From assembly GCF_017591425.1 (NCBI RefSeq), contig NW_024465369.1:30217501-30281500 (forward strand): 64,000 nt of DNA, written 5' to 3'. Below the pieces are notes generated by a model. It saw only the letters and a list, made by a program, of their open reading frames with translations, did no database searches and had not been told where the DNA came from. This document shows, one piece after another, positions 50,828-61,985 of this stretch (its first letter is position 1; each line of letters begins with the position of its first letter). This stretch comes from Ochotona curzoniae. Lineage: Eukaryota; Chordata; Mammalia; Lagomorpha; Ochotonidae. A program made the translations under genes and the position numbers.

Positions 50828-51125
50828 TTAAAAAAGACTTGTTTATCGGAAAGGCAGAGTCAAGAGAGGGAAAAGACACACACATACACAAATCTTCAAT
50901 TCATCTGTTCACTCCTCAAATTGCCACAACAGCAGGGGCTGAGCCAGGCTGGAGCCAGGAGATTCTTCCACATCTCCCACATGGGTGCAGGGGGCCAACC
51001 GCTTGGGTCATCCTCCACTGCTTTCCCATGACCATTAGCAAGGAGCAGGACTGAAGGCAGAGTGCTCAGAACCTGAAATGGAACTCATAAAGGATGCTGG
51101 TGTCACAGGCCCCGTAACACCAGCC
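50828..51125 (-). mobile_element. CSINE
   Basis: 'gacttgtttatcggaaaggc', 'gtcatcctccactgctttcc' and 'gccccgtaacaccagcct' show a reverse copy. Confidence 0.87.
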
Positions 51126-51252
51126 TGAAAGCTGGCAATTTATAAATAGGTGAATACAGTGCTGTTGGTTTTAGTTACTTATTCATAAGCTATTTGACTT
51201 GTTAAGATGTCCAAGGCCTTAAAGAAAGTGCTGGATTCAAATCATATCTGTA

Positions 51253-51317
<65 letters not shown>
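51253..51317 (+). repeat. compound (TG)n(AG)n microsatellite
   Basis: About 11 TG units run directly into about 20 AG units. Confidence 0.97.
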
Positions 51318-51320
<3 letters not shown>

Positions 51321-51560
51321 ACTTTGGACTTGATTAAATTTTTGAGTTTGTTCCCTAAGGCACAACATCAGCTTATCAGCTTCCCCATGAGTTTCTATAA
51401 TAATTTTCACATGAAGGGCTGACACACAGTAGATTTGGAGCAAAATTGGAAACACCACCATTGTATAATAATAAACACATTATTATATGCAAGATTTGCA
51501 AAAAAAAAATACGATGGATAAGTATCAGACACACACATACACATGTACCTGTTGTTTTGC

Positions 51561-51842
51561 TAATTAGGCCACTGGTTGCAATGCCAACATCCCGTATTAC
51601 AGTGCCAGTTAGAGTCCCAACTTGCACTTTCAGGCTCCATTCTAATGCACCTGGGAAGGCAGAAGAAGATGGTCCAAGTGGTTGGACCCCTGCCACCCAC
51701 TAGGGAGATCAGAATGGAGTTTCTGGTTTCTAACTTCAGTATGACACAGACCTGTTTAATGCAGTCATCTAGGATATGAACCACTGGGTAAAAGATATCT
51801 GCTTCTCTCTCTGAAGCTGTAACTTTTAAATAAATGCATTTT
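51561..51842 (+). mobile_element. CSINE
   Basis: 'attaggccactggttgcaat' to 'gtaacttttaaataaatgca'. Confidence 0.83.
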
Positions 51843-52037
51843 CCTAAACTTCCTGGAATGAAAAAGGTATCTGATGTTCGCTGTGGTGATTTTTACAAAG
51901 CAATAAGTTCCTGAGAGCAAAAAGTTCTATTCCTAAGATCAGTGCTGTGTCCCAACACTTACACTAACATCTGTCACCAACTATTAGACAGTAAGCAATT
52001 GTAAAATGAATATAACATTTTTCAGTGTTTATGTACT

Positions 52038-52278
52038 GATTTATTTGCTATGCCAATTTGACAGGCTGAGAGACACAAAGAAAGAAAGAACCAGACACCA
52101 CTCTCAGCTGATGGGTCACTCCCCACATGTCTTCAGTTTCAGTCAGCACTGGGACATCCTGGAACCAGAAATAGGGGACTTGGTTCAGGTCTCCCACTTG
52201 GGTGGCAGGGACATGACAACTTGATCCATCTATACCTGCTGCCTCCCAAAGTACACGTTACCAAGAAGCTGGATTTAA
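52038..52278 (-). mobile_element. CSINE, older type
   Basis: 'tgatgggtcactccccacat', 'ctcccacttgggtggcaggg' and 'gctgcctcccaaagtacacg' are reverse body landmarks. The head is missing. Confidence 0.78.
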
Positions 52279-52288
52279 AAATTATATA

Positions 52289-52600
52289 AGGGGACTGGAG
52301 TTGTGGCTTGAAAGATTAAACTTCTGGCTATTGCATTGACATCCAATATGATAAGTGGTTAAAGACCCAGTTGCACCACTTCCAATCTAGCTCCTTGCTA
52401 ACATGTCTGGGGAAACAATGGAAGATGGCCCAAGTCCATGGACTACTGTACGTAGATGGATGACCCAGAGAAAGCTGCTGATTCCTGCTTTTGAACAGAC
52501 ACTAGCAAGGGTGGTTGATGTAATCATTTGGGGAGTTAACCAGTGATGGAAGATTTTTCTTTAACTTTCAAATAAAAACAAATAAATGTGTCTTTTAAAA
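52289..52600 (+). mobile_element. CSINE, full length
   Basis: 'ggggactggagttgtggctt' to 'ctttcaaataaaaacaaata'. Confidence 0.88.
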
Positions 52601-52740
52601 AATGGAAAGAAATTATGCCAAGATTTGGATGCATGAACTCTGATTTGGAATGAGAGTTTCTCAACAAGTTTCTTAACCCATATCCCAGAGCCCATCCCCA
52701 TAACACTTTTTTAACTGCATAAAAATATACTTTTAAGCAT

Positions 52741-52950
52741 TTGAATGAGTCAGCAATGTCAAGTGTGGATTTTATGGAAGAAAAGCGGAGGCAGAGAGAG
52801 CTATTTAGAAGATATTACAGTAGTCACGTTAGAGAAATACATATGGGAATTAAACCATGGATTGAGGATAATGATAAAATGAATAGATTGAGAATTTATA
52901 TAAAGAACAGAGAAAGGAAACTTGATATCAAAAGAGTTTCCTTTAAAAAT
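52741..52950 (+). repeat. ancient interspersed-repeat-like segment with a 70-codon frame
   Basis: 'gcggaggcagagagagctat' and 'gaagatattacagtagtcac' resemble an old mammalian repeat with the pattern 'gaggctattgcagtagtcc'. The open frame over it is A-rich and shows no domain, so I treat it as chance. Confidence 0.35.
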
Positions 52951-52954
52951 TAGT

Positions 52955-53210
52955 GGTAGATGAGATAAGCTGCCACTGGAGACACCTACATCTCAGAGCA
53001 CTGGTTTAAGTCCTGGCTGCTCTGCTTCAAGTCCAGCTTTCTGTTAATGTATTTCTTGAAGTAGTAGGCAATGGGCCAAGTGCTTAGGTTCCTGCATTCC
53101 TGGTTTGGGCCTGGACCACCTATAGCTGCTGCCACCATTTGGAAATGAATCAATGCAGGAAAGTTCTCTCTCTTCTCTATGTTTCCTTTCTATTTGTCAG
53201 TCTTTTGGAA
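52955..53210 (+). mobile_element. CSINE, old
   Basis: 'tggtttaagtcctggctgct' and 'ggtttgggcctggaccacct' are recognisable; the tail is CT-rich. Confidence 0.8.
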
Positions 53211-53604
53211 AAAAAATAATAATACAAATTACCACAGTGCATTAAAGAGCTAGATATTCACAAATGCAATTTATAAAATGACTTATAAAATTTATAAAAT
53301 TCCATCTATTGAAGGAATGTGAGATTCTCTTTATTGACAGGATAACTTTTGCCTATGGCTAACCTGCAATCTAACACAGTTTCATCACATGGTGGGAAAC
53401 AGGCTGATGTCTAAGTTGTGAATAAAACCTATCAGTCTATTTAGTATTTCCAGCTGTTCCCATATGTGTAACTTAACTATGATGGGAGTGTAGCACATGG
53501 ATTTTGATTTAGAAGATTACTTCCACAGACAAGGGTCAAATATTTTTTAATTAAAATGATGATAAGGCAAAATGAAAGAATTACAGACATAAGTCAGCTA
53601 TTGA

Positions 53605-53770
53605 TGGCTTTAAAGCCCCGATCTTTACTTTTGGCTGGTGACTTAAACTTCCCAAGCCTGTTTCGCTAAGGTCAGGATAATCACCCCCAAGTCTTAGGAT
53701 TTCTGAAAGAATTAAGTGAGCATACATGTGCAAACCAGCTGACCCACAGCACATGCTGGTAAGTAGGACA
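53605..53770 (+). mobile_element. MIR
   Basis: 'gtgacttaaacttcccaagc', 'ctgtttcgctaaggtcagga', 'gaattaagtgagcatacatg' and 'cccacagcacatgctggtaa' follow the forward MIR 3' half. Confidence 0.65.
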
Positions 53771-53867
53771 CAGTTGATCAGAGTTTCTGACCAGGAGGAA
53801 CTCAAAGGTAGAAAACTGAAGGGAAGGCTCACCAGTCCGGGAGAGCAGAAAAAGGCTGATTTTGTTT

Positions 53868-54196
53868 TTTAAAGATTTATTTCTTTTTATTTGAAAAGCA
53901 CTTCTACAGAGAGAAGGGACAGAGAGAAAGATCTTCATCCACTGGTTCACTCCCCATATGACCACAATGACCAGAACTGAGCTGAGCCTATCCAAAGCCA
54001 TGAGCCAGGAGCCTCTTTCCAGTCTCCCATGTGGGCACAGGATCCCAAGGCTTTGGGCCATCCTTAGCTGCTTTCCCGTGCCACAAGCTAGAAGCTGGAA
54101 GGGAAGTGGAGCAGTGAGAATACAAACCAGCACTTACATGGAAACCCTGGGCGTGCAAGATGAGGATTCAGCCACTAAGCTATTGAGCCAGGCCCA
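53868..54196 (-). mobile_element. CSINE, pika type
   Basis: 'aaagatttatttctttttat' to 'agctattgagccaggccc'; near complete. Confidence 0.93.
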
Positions 54197-55661
54197 TATC
54201 TGATGCTTTAGTACTTGGTTACAGTACCCGTGAGAAACTAAAACAGTAGGATTATAGGATGTGCCCTTAGCCAAGTGCATTTCACTAGGACCAGCTTTAG
54301 CTTTGGGACCACCTTTCTACAATTGTCCTGAAGTTTCCCACTATAATTGTTTTTAATATTATTATAATGAAAAGAAAACACTTCTCTTCTAGTAAATACC
54401 TGAATGAATACTCAGTATACATGCCAAATTTCCATCTGAAAAATGTATGCAATAATCTATCTAGCTTTCAAAACAAAGCCACCTCATACTGACCATAATC
54501 ATACAGGTGTCAGGTGCTTTCCACTGGCACAGCTAATGCTAATGAAAGTGAATCCCTTACACTGCCTTTGATGTAGATCCTGGATACTATCATGCCCTAT
54601 CTTAGTCTCTCTTTCTGAGCTTCAAGTTTCTTTGCAAATCAACCTGTGCTAAAATTAACTCACTGAACTGAGGCAACTAAAGCAACCAGGTTTTATCTTC
54701 CCTATAGATAATATCTTGATGTTCCTTTTCTTCTTGAGAATTTTTCCAGAAACTCCAACCCCCAACCAAAACTCTGCTTGACTGGAGCTCATTTTACCAT
54801 CATCAACATTATCACCAAAATTCCCAAAAGAACATGATGTCAATGACCAATCAACAGAAGGCTAGAGGCACTGCACATCAACCAGAAACATACATAGACA
54901 CTGAACATGCACCTCTCACCCCCAACTGCACTCTCTGAGAGCTTGTATGCCTATAGCCTCCAGGGGGCCTGCAGATTCAGCTATAGCTGCCGGACTCCCC
55001 ATTCTGCACTTCGCTGTAAGTACCCACTTCCTTTTACCACCTGGATGTTGGGGATTGGCTTGCTGTATGTTGGGTGAGTTGTCTCAGATTTTGAAAGTTC
55101 TAAAACATCAACTATTTTCCAAAGTCCAGAACTGGCATGATTCAATTTTATCAGATCTAACAAAATTTAGTGTTAAGGTCATTATTATTTCCCAGCTGTA
55201 AATGGACAGAACTTAAATCTATTTTTAAAGTTGAATCATTGCAGATAGTTTTCTTTTTCAAATTTGTCTTATGTTATAAGGAATTAAATTTATCTGAATT
55301 ATAAGTTTCAGATGTATTCTCACATATTTTCCAGCAAAGTTAGGATCCTGACTATTACATCTCATATCACACACAGAATTGTTCTGATGGCACTTAATGC
55401 CTCTACATTAATCCCAGAAGTTTCTGATGGCGATTTGGGTTCTGACAGAGAGCTCATTACAAATTTTTCCCAACTCTACCCAGAGAGGAAGTCCTCTATA
55501 TTTATTAAGGGTAGCCCTTTGCTAAAAGACCAGCGTGCATTATAGTCACCTCTGTAGCATGCATGTTCTTTCATGTCATTTCTGACATGTTTGGTCTGAC
55601 ATAATATTGTACTAGGCAGAATGAAACAAAAATATCTTTATAAAAGGAAGAAATTCTTTAA
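54197..55661. other. upstream intergenic DNA, no recognised feature
   Basis: About 1.5 kb free of CSINE with only short chance frames. Confidence 0.45.
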
Positions 55662-55967
55662 AAAAAAAGATTTATTTTTATCTGAAAGAATTACAGAGGG
55701 AAAGGGAGAGAGAATGTATCTAACTTCTGCTGGTTCTCTCCTCAAATAGCTTCAATGGGCAGAGCTGCAGTGATCTGAAGCCAAGAGCAGGAGCTTCTTC
55801 TGCATCTACCATCGGGTACAGGGACCCAAAGACTTGAGCCACTTCCTGCCTTCCAAGGTCATAAACAGGGACCTGGATTGGAAGTGGAGCAGCTCTGACA
55901 CAAACAGGTGTCCATAAGGAATACAAGCACCACAGGCAGAGTATTACCCTGATGTGTCACCACACTG
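55662..55967 (-). mobile_element. CSINE
   Basis: 'aaaagatttatttttatctg' to 'ccctgatgtgtcaccacact'. Confidence 0.87.
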
Positions 55968-56002
55968 TTTGCCGACACCTCCCTGGGAGAAAACTCATGT
56001 TT

Positions 56003-56260
56003 AAAAAATTTATTTATCTGAAAGGCAGAGAGACAGGAGGGAGGGAAGAAGGAAGGGAGAGAGAGAGAGAGAGAGAGAGAGAAATCCTCCATATTGTGGT
56101 TTATTCCCTAAATGCCTACAACAGCCAGGGCTAGACCAAACTAAAGACAGGAACCAGAACTCCACCTGCATCTCCTTCCTGAGTAAGAGGGATCCAGCTA
56201 GTTGGGCTGCTGCCCACTGCTCCTCCAAGTGTACAGGTGTAGGAAGCTGGACTCACTAAT
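56003..56260 (-). mobile_element. CSINE with (AG)n tail
   Basis: 'aaatttatttatctgaaagg' leads into AG repeats (56056-56081), then 'cctaaatgcctacaacagcc'. The head is missing. Confidence 0.83.
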
Positions 56261-56271
56261 ATTCTTTATTT

Positions 56272-56598
56272 AGGGGTGGGGCCATGGCACAATAGGTTAA
56301 TTCTACCTGCTGTGGTGCCAGCATCCATGTGGAACCAGTTCACGTCATGGCTGTTCCACTTTTGATCCAGCTCTCTGCTTATGGCTTGGGAAAGCAGTAA
56401 AGGATGGCCCAAGTCCTTGGGACCCTGAGCCCATGTGGGCGATCCAGAAGGAGCTCCTGACTCCTGGCCTCGAATCAGCTCAGCTGTTACAGTCACTTGG
56501 GGGAGTGAACAAGTGGATGGAGGACCCACTCTCTTCTGTCTCTTCTCTCTGTAAATCTGCCTTTAAAATAAAAATAAAAATAAAACTTTATTTTAAAA
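56272..56598 (+). mobile_element. CSINE, full length
   Basis: 'ggggtggggccatggcacaa' to 'ataaaaataaaaataaaact'. A younger SINE inserted next to its A-rich tail. Confidence 0.92.
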
Positions 56599-56610
56599 AA
56601 TAGTATTCTT

Positions 56611-56938
56611 CGGCCTGGTGGCATGGCCTAGCGGCTAAAGCCCTCGCCTTGAATGTGCTGGGATCCTATATGGGTGCCAGTTCTAATCCCAGCAGCTCCA
56701 CTTCCCATCCAACTCCCTGCTTGTGGCCTGGGAAAGCAGTCAAAGACGGCCCAACGCTTTGGGACCCTGCACCCATGTGGGAAACCTGGAAAGAAGTTCC
56801 TGGCTCCTGGCTTCAGATCAGCGCAGCACCAGCCGTTGTGCTCACTTGGGGAGTGAATCATCGGATGGAAGATCTTCCTCTCTGTTTCTCCTCCTCTCTG
56901 TATATCTGACTTTGTAATAAAAATAAATAAATCTTTTT
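56611..56938 (+). mobile_element. young CSINE with target duplication
   Basis: Pika-type head 'ggcatggcctagcggctaaa' and tail 'gtatatctgactttgtaata'. aaaaatagtattctt (56596-56610) and aaaaatagtactctt (56939-56953) form a 15-base target duplication with one mismatch. Confidence 0.96.
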
Positions 56939-57070
56939 AAAAATAGTACTCTTTTTTCAGCAAATGCATGTTTAAAAACTACAAAGATATAGCACTTTGT
57001 CAGCTGCTATGAGGAAACCAAAACCAAAGCTATTGCTTCCCTTAATTGTGTAGCTTAGTCAATATTTGGG

Positions 57071-57140
57071 GATGGGGCAGTGGATCAGAGCTCTCGATTT
57101 CTCTGTTTCTTTCTGTTCCTCTGTCTCTTAAATAAATTAT
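57071..57140 (+). mobile_element. CSINE, head joined to tail
   Basis: 'ggggatggggcagtggatca' is followed at once by a CT-rich tail and 'ctcttaaataaatt', so the middle is deleted. Confidence 0.6.
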
Positions 57141-57624
57141 CTATTTGATTTACAGTGCAAAAAAATAGAATTATACAAACTAGTTAATACCTCCACTATC
57201 CAGAATACAGAATTCCAGAGCTCCAGCTGCCCCTGAAAGTTATCAAAACACTTGAAAAACACTTAAATTATGGAGAAAAGTCAAAACCAGAAGTTACCTA
57301 TTTGATCAATTTGATGAGCAAAATAATTATTTCTTTATTGACTGCTAAGGTCCTTTAAAAAAAAGTTAAAAACTGCACCTACTTGATTCTAAAGTCAAAA
57401 ATCCCAAGAAAAAAGTAGCAAGGATGAGCAGGTTAAAAAAAAAAAAAAGGCGAGATCAGGGTGAGGAGAGAGCAGAAAGAGAGGCAGGAACATGAGAATA
57501 CTTAAAAAAAACAAAAAACAAAAAACCTGGAGGCTGCAGTGCAAAGATGGGCTGATGTTGGCATGGGCGGAATCTTCAGAAAGACTGTGGAAACATATTT
57601 TTAAAAGATGCTTGTAACATTATA

Positions 57625-57840
57625 AACATGCTTCTTGTATATTTGAAAAGCACAGCGACAGGGAAAAACACAGCTTCTATCAGCTGTTTTAATCCCCAGA
57701 GGAAACAAAGCAAAAGGCAGGAGCCCTGAATGCGACCCAGGACTTGCCCCTGGAATCATGACATGAGTGGAGCCAGGACTGTAGCTCAAACTGCCAGCAA
57801 ACACAGGCACCCCCACCAGCAGCGCACCCTGCATGCCAAT
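57625..57840 (-). mobile_element. CSINE, old fragment
   Basis: 'gtatatttgaaaagcacagc', 'atcagctgttttaatcccca' and 'tgtagctcaaactgccagca' follow the reverse SINE. It ends just before the candidate exon at 57885. Confidence 0.65.
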
Positions 57841-57884
57841 GCCAGACCCTGAAACTTAATGCTATTTCCATTTTTCACTGACAG

Positions 57885-58444
57885 TTGGAAGTACTCTTGG
57901 GGACTCGGAGATGAGCACCTTTGAAACGAAGCAATTGCGGAAGGAGAACAGAGTGTCCTTGAAGAAAAAGAAAAAGCTGCTAAAGGACGAAGATTGAGCA
58001 TCAGGGGTCAGCCAGTCCCTCATCAAGGGAAACACAGTGCAGGTGCAAGCACATATGTCGCACAGTGTGAGCGGTGGGACCATGTCATACCGAAGATGCT
58101 GGCCCAGCACGGCACCCTGTCCTGCCAGAAAGCGAGTCCACCATTGCCAGATTTTCCCCCTGTTTCAAGAAAAGCCAACGAATACAATTTTTAATGGGAT
58201 TTCTCAGTGCCTCAGCATTGGCTCGAGTTTATGCAGTGCTGTGCAGTCTGATGATATGTGTCATGTTTAGAAACAAGAAGGCAGCATAAAATGTAGCCTT
58301 TGAATAACCACATGTTTAGTGAAATGTGGGTTGGAATGACAAAATTCTAAATGCAGTTGTGACCCCTGGGAATGGAGAGACACATAAAGGATTTCTGTTG
58401 CATTTGTAATGTTCTATTGCCTTAATAAAATTTTTAATAGACAT
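57885..58444 (+). other. candidate 3' terminal exon or decayed retrocopy, unassigned
   Basis: A pyrimidine-leaning run ending in ACAG (57865-57884) resembles a splice acceptor. After it, a frame with its first two bases in a split codon runs through 57995-57997 (TGA). It includes an ATG at 57911 and a basic C-terminus reading VSLKKKKKLLKDED. About 430 bases of non-repeat sequence follow, then an AATAAA signal at 58424-58429 and a modestly T/G-rich stretch. Together this looks like a last exon with 3' UTR. I do not recognise the protein, and saw no A tail or flanking duplication to prove a retrocopy. An old retrocopy that lost these marks is equally possible. Confidence 0.35.
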
Positions 58445-58767
58445 AGCAAAGTGAGATTTGTTAGACTGGAGAGTAGAACCAGCAGTTGTCATTACACTAT
58501 TGTCCTGGCTCTTCTGTATGACTGAACTACTTCAGAATTTAAAACAAGAACATTTTGCAGCTAAAAACAAAAAACAAAACCACAGTCAGAGTCTGCCAAC
58601 GTTCACAGGAGGACCATTTGAAGTCTTTCCCACCATGTTTTCACAGGTAGAGCCCCAGCTAGGGCAAACCAAGAAGAGCAGTATTTTGATTAACCTCAGA
58701 GAAATACATCAATTCCAGCAGTCTTCTGCTGGATTGGACACCAAAACTCTTGATCCTTGTTGCAGGA

Positions 58768-59050
58768 CCAGTGATGTCTCACAGTGCATTACGCTGTAAC
58801 CTGCAGTGCCAGCATCCCATATGGATCCCATTTCAAGACCTGGCTGCTTCACTCTCAACTCAGCTCTCCGCTAATGCGCCTGGAAAACTTGCAGGAAATG
58901 GCCCAAGTGTTTGAGTACAGTGTATCCATGTCAAGGGGATTTAGACTGGCCCAGAGCTGGACTTTTGGCTATTTGAGGAGTAATCCACAAGAGTTATCTT
59001 TCTCTCTCTGCCTCTCTCTCTAATTCTGCCTTTCACACACATATATGAAT
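58768..59050 (+). mobile_element. CSINE
   Basis: 'tctcacagtgcattacgctg' to 'attctgcctttcacacacat'. Confidence 0.85.
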
Positions 59051-59145
59051 TCTTTTTAAACATCTCTGTGCCATAGTCATAGCTGTATTCTGTGAAATCT
59101 TTGATTGCAGGTAAAATCAGGCATCTATATGACTCATTTTTTCAA

Positions 59146-59494
59146 GATGTATGTATGCATGTATGTATTTATTTATTTGAAAGTCAGAGTTAGTAGGGGA
59201 AGGAGGAAAGATTTGAAGACAGAGAGTGCGGGATCAATCTTTTACCAGCTGGTTCATTCATCAAATTGCCACAATGACCTGAGTTGACCAGTGTAAAGCC
59301 AGGAGCCAGGCATTTCTGGGTCTCCCCCATGGGTGCAGGGGCCCAAGCACTTGGGCCATCCTCTGCTGCTTTCCCAAGTGCATTAGGAGGGAGCTAGATT
59401 GAAAGTGGAGAAGCTGGAACACAAAGTGGCACCCATATGTGATGCTAGCATTGCAAGCGGCAGATTTCCATGCTACAACATCGTGCCAGCTCCC
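59146..59494 (-). mobile_element. CSINE, full length
   Basis: 'gtatttatttatttgaaagt', 'gggccatcctctgctgcttt' and 'ctacaacatcgtgccagctc' show a complete reverse copy. Confidence 0.9.
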
Positions 59495-59540
59495 ATCTAT
59501 CAGATTCTGATGTTCGGCTGGAGTTGAAAAATCACTGTCA

Positions 59541-59722
59541 AAGGTTGGTCATTTGGCCTACCCATTAAGACATTGGCTGACATGCTTACATACCCCATAT
59601 CAGAGTATGTGGACTTAGTATTTGATTCCATGCTTAAGTCCATCTTTCTGCCTGTGCAGTCTTTGAAAGGCAACAGTGATGGCTCAAGTGATTGGGTTCC
59701 TGGATTGAGTTCCTGACTTCAT
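59541..59722 (+). mobile_element. CSINE, older type, 5' two-thirds
   Basis: 'ggtcatttggcctacccatt' to 'gattgagttcctgacttcat'. Confidence 0.8.
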
Positions 59723-59737
59723 AAATGTGTGTATTTT

Positions 59738-59995
59738 AAAAAAAGATTTATTTATTTATTTATTTATTATCAGAAAGGCAGATTTATAGAGAGAAGAAGA
59801 AACAGAGAGAAAATTCTTCCATCCACCAGTTCACTACCCAAATGAACTGGCTGGAGCTAAGCTGATCCAAAGCCAAGAGCCAAAAGCTTCTTCTTCGTTT
59901 CCCATGAGGGTGCAGGGTCCCAAGGCTTTGGGTCATCCTCTGCTGTTATTCCAGGCCATAAGCAGGGAGCTGGGAGGGACGTGGGGCAGCTCAAA
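59738..59995 (-). mobile_element. CSINE, 5'-truncated
   Basis: It begins with a reverse (ATTT)n tail at 59747-59769, carries 'gtcccaaggctttgggtcat' and stops at 'gtggggcagctcaaatg' before the head. 5' truncation is normal for target-primed insertion. Confidence 0.88.
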
Positions 59996-60210
59996 TGTAA
60001 ACAACTTTTTTATAAAAAAGAAAGCAAGTGAAGACCTGGGATACCCTTGAGTACAAGGTGGCAATGACTTGTAATGCACAGAGCAGGGAGTTTCTCCAGA
60101 GAGCAGCTACTTTAAAGGCCCAGTGCTCCTGGTAGTTTTCCTGAATTAGACATAGCAATGACAAATGAAGCAAAACAGCAAATAAAACACTTCAACATTT
60201 AAAAACATGT

Positions 60211-60490
60211 TTAGTTAATTTCATCCACTTGACAGTCAGAAAGACAGAGAGTGATCTTCTGCCCACTGTTTTAGTCCTCAACTGTCTACTATAGTGGTGC
60301 TAGGCTGGGCTGAAGTCAGGAGTCAGTGAACTCCAACTGTATGTCATGAATAGACAGCAAGGGGCCCAAATGTTTGGGGAAGCATCTTCTGACTTTCTAG
60401 GTACATCAGCAGGAATCTGGATAGACAACAGATGGCAGGAACTTGAAACAGTGCTCAGAAATGGGATGCGGGTGTCCCAAGGGATGCTTA
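60211..60490 (-). mobile_element. CSINE, older type
   Basis: 'ttagttaatttcatccactt' to 'aatgggatgcgggtgtccca'. Confidence 0.72.
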
Positions 60491-60497
60491 ACTCTCC

Positions 60498-60698
60498 CAG
60501 CCACCATGGTCCTTGCCATCTGCATGAGAGATGCAGCTGGAGTTACAGGTTCCTGGCTTTAGCCAGGCCCAGCCTCAACCACTGTGGGCATTTGGGGAGT
60601 AAACCAGTGGATGGATAATGCATTTCTCTTTGTTTGGCCCAATCTGTCACCTTGGTTTTCAATTAAACTAATAAAATAAATCTTAAAAAAAAAAATAA
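60498..60698 (+). mobile_element. CSINE, 3' two-thirds
   Basis: 'ggttcctggctttagccagg', 'ggcatttggggagtaaacca' and an A-rich tail ending near 60698. Confidence 0.82.
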
Positions 60699-60702
60699 AG
60701 AG

Positions 60703-61000
60703 GTGTGGGCATTAAGCCAAGGTTAACTTGCTACTTGGGACACTTGCCTCCTGTACACCATATTGCAGTGCCTGAGTTTGTTTCTCGCCTCCCCCTTCTG
60801 AGTGAGGTTCCTACTACTACAGTGGTGAGGCAATAGGTAATGGCTCAAGTACTCAAGTCCCACCACCTGAACCAGTGCCAGATGGAATTGTTAGAGCCTG
60901 AATTAAGCATAGGGGAGAGAATCAAGGGTTGAAAGACCTCTCTCTCTCAGTGTCTCTGTCTCTCTCTTTAGCTCTGCCTTTCAAATACACAAAATGAATT
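60703..61000 (+). mobile_element. CSINE, older type
   Basis: 'gtgtgggcattaagccaagg' to 'tctgcctttcaaatacacaa', with a CT tract at 60939-60970. Confidence 0.8.
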
Positions 61001-61056
61001 AATAAGCCAACACAAAGAAATAAAGCAAAGAGCTGGTAAAATAAGAATTCTTTGTC

Positions 61057-61358
61057 TTTTTTAAATACTGTTTTGTTTATTTGAATGAAAGAGTGAAAGA
61101 GAGAAAGAGATCTTCTATTGGTTGGTTCACTTCCCACATGTCTGTAACAGGTAGGCCAGGCCAAAGTCAGCAACCAGGAACTTCATTCAAGGCTCTCAAT
61201 TGGGTAGTGAGAACTGAACTATGTGGGCCAACACCCTCTGCCTTCCAGGAGCAAGAGCAAACAACTGAAGCACAAATTCCTGGCACTTGAAGCAGGTGCT
61301 GCAATACAGGATGAGGACATTCAAAATGTGAGCTTAACCACTGTACCAGAACACCTGC
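61057..61358 (-). mobile_element. CSINE, older type
   Basis: 'ttgtttatttgaatgaaaga' to 'ccactgtaccagaacacctg'. Confidence 0.85.
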
Positions 61359-61376
61359 CTTAGAACTGACCATCTT

Positions 61377-61693
61377 AAAAAAAAGATTTATTTATTTTTA
61401 TTGTAAAGGCAGGTATACAAAAAAAGAGAAAGGTCTGTTGTCTACTGGTTTATTCCCTAAGTGGCTGCAACAGCTGGAACTGAGCTGATCTGAACCCAGG
61501 AGCCAGGAGCTTCCCCTAGATCTCCCATGTGAGTGCAGAGGCCTGAGGCTTTGGGCCGTCCTCTACTACTTTCCCAGGTCAGAGGCAGGAAGCTGGATGG
61601 GAAGTGGGGCTGCTGGGTTTAGAACCGGCACCCATATGGAATCCTGGCACATTCATGGTGAGGATTTAGCAACTAGGCTATCATGCTGGGCCC
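61377..61693 (-). mobile_element. CSINE, full length
   Basis: 'aaaagatttatttattttta' to 'ggctatcatgctgggccc'. Confidence 0.92.
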
Positions 61694-61729
61694 AAAATTA
61701 ATCATCTTAAGGACTAATTTTTAAAACAA

Positions 61730-61985
61730 TTTTAGTTTCATAGCAAAGTTAAGAGAAAGTTATGTCCTCTCATGCCCTCTTCCCTGACAGTAAATAGTCT
61801 CCCACATTAACACCCTCTGGAGTAGTACTTTTGAAACAATTGATAAACCTGTATCATGCATGATACTACAGCAGTGGCTGTCATTATACATTTATTAAAA
61901 CCCATAGGATGTACAACATTAATTTAAAATTGTCGAAGAAATACTACTTTAGGAATGAACACTGTATTACTTAAGACTGTTTATA
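61730..61985. mobile_element. ancient LINE-like fragment
   Basis: The motifs 'acaattttagtttcatagca', 'caattgataaacctgtatca' and 'aaacccataggatgtacaac' resemble segments of an old mammalian L1-type repeat I recall only loosely. The family cannot be fixed by eye. Confidence 0.35.

Noticed and set aside
52741..52953. 70-codon frame rich in charged residues
   Set aside because: The underlying DNA resembles an old interspersed repeat, and there is no supporting exon structure.
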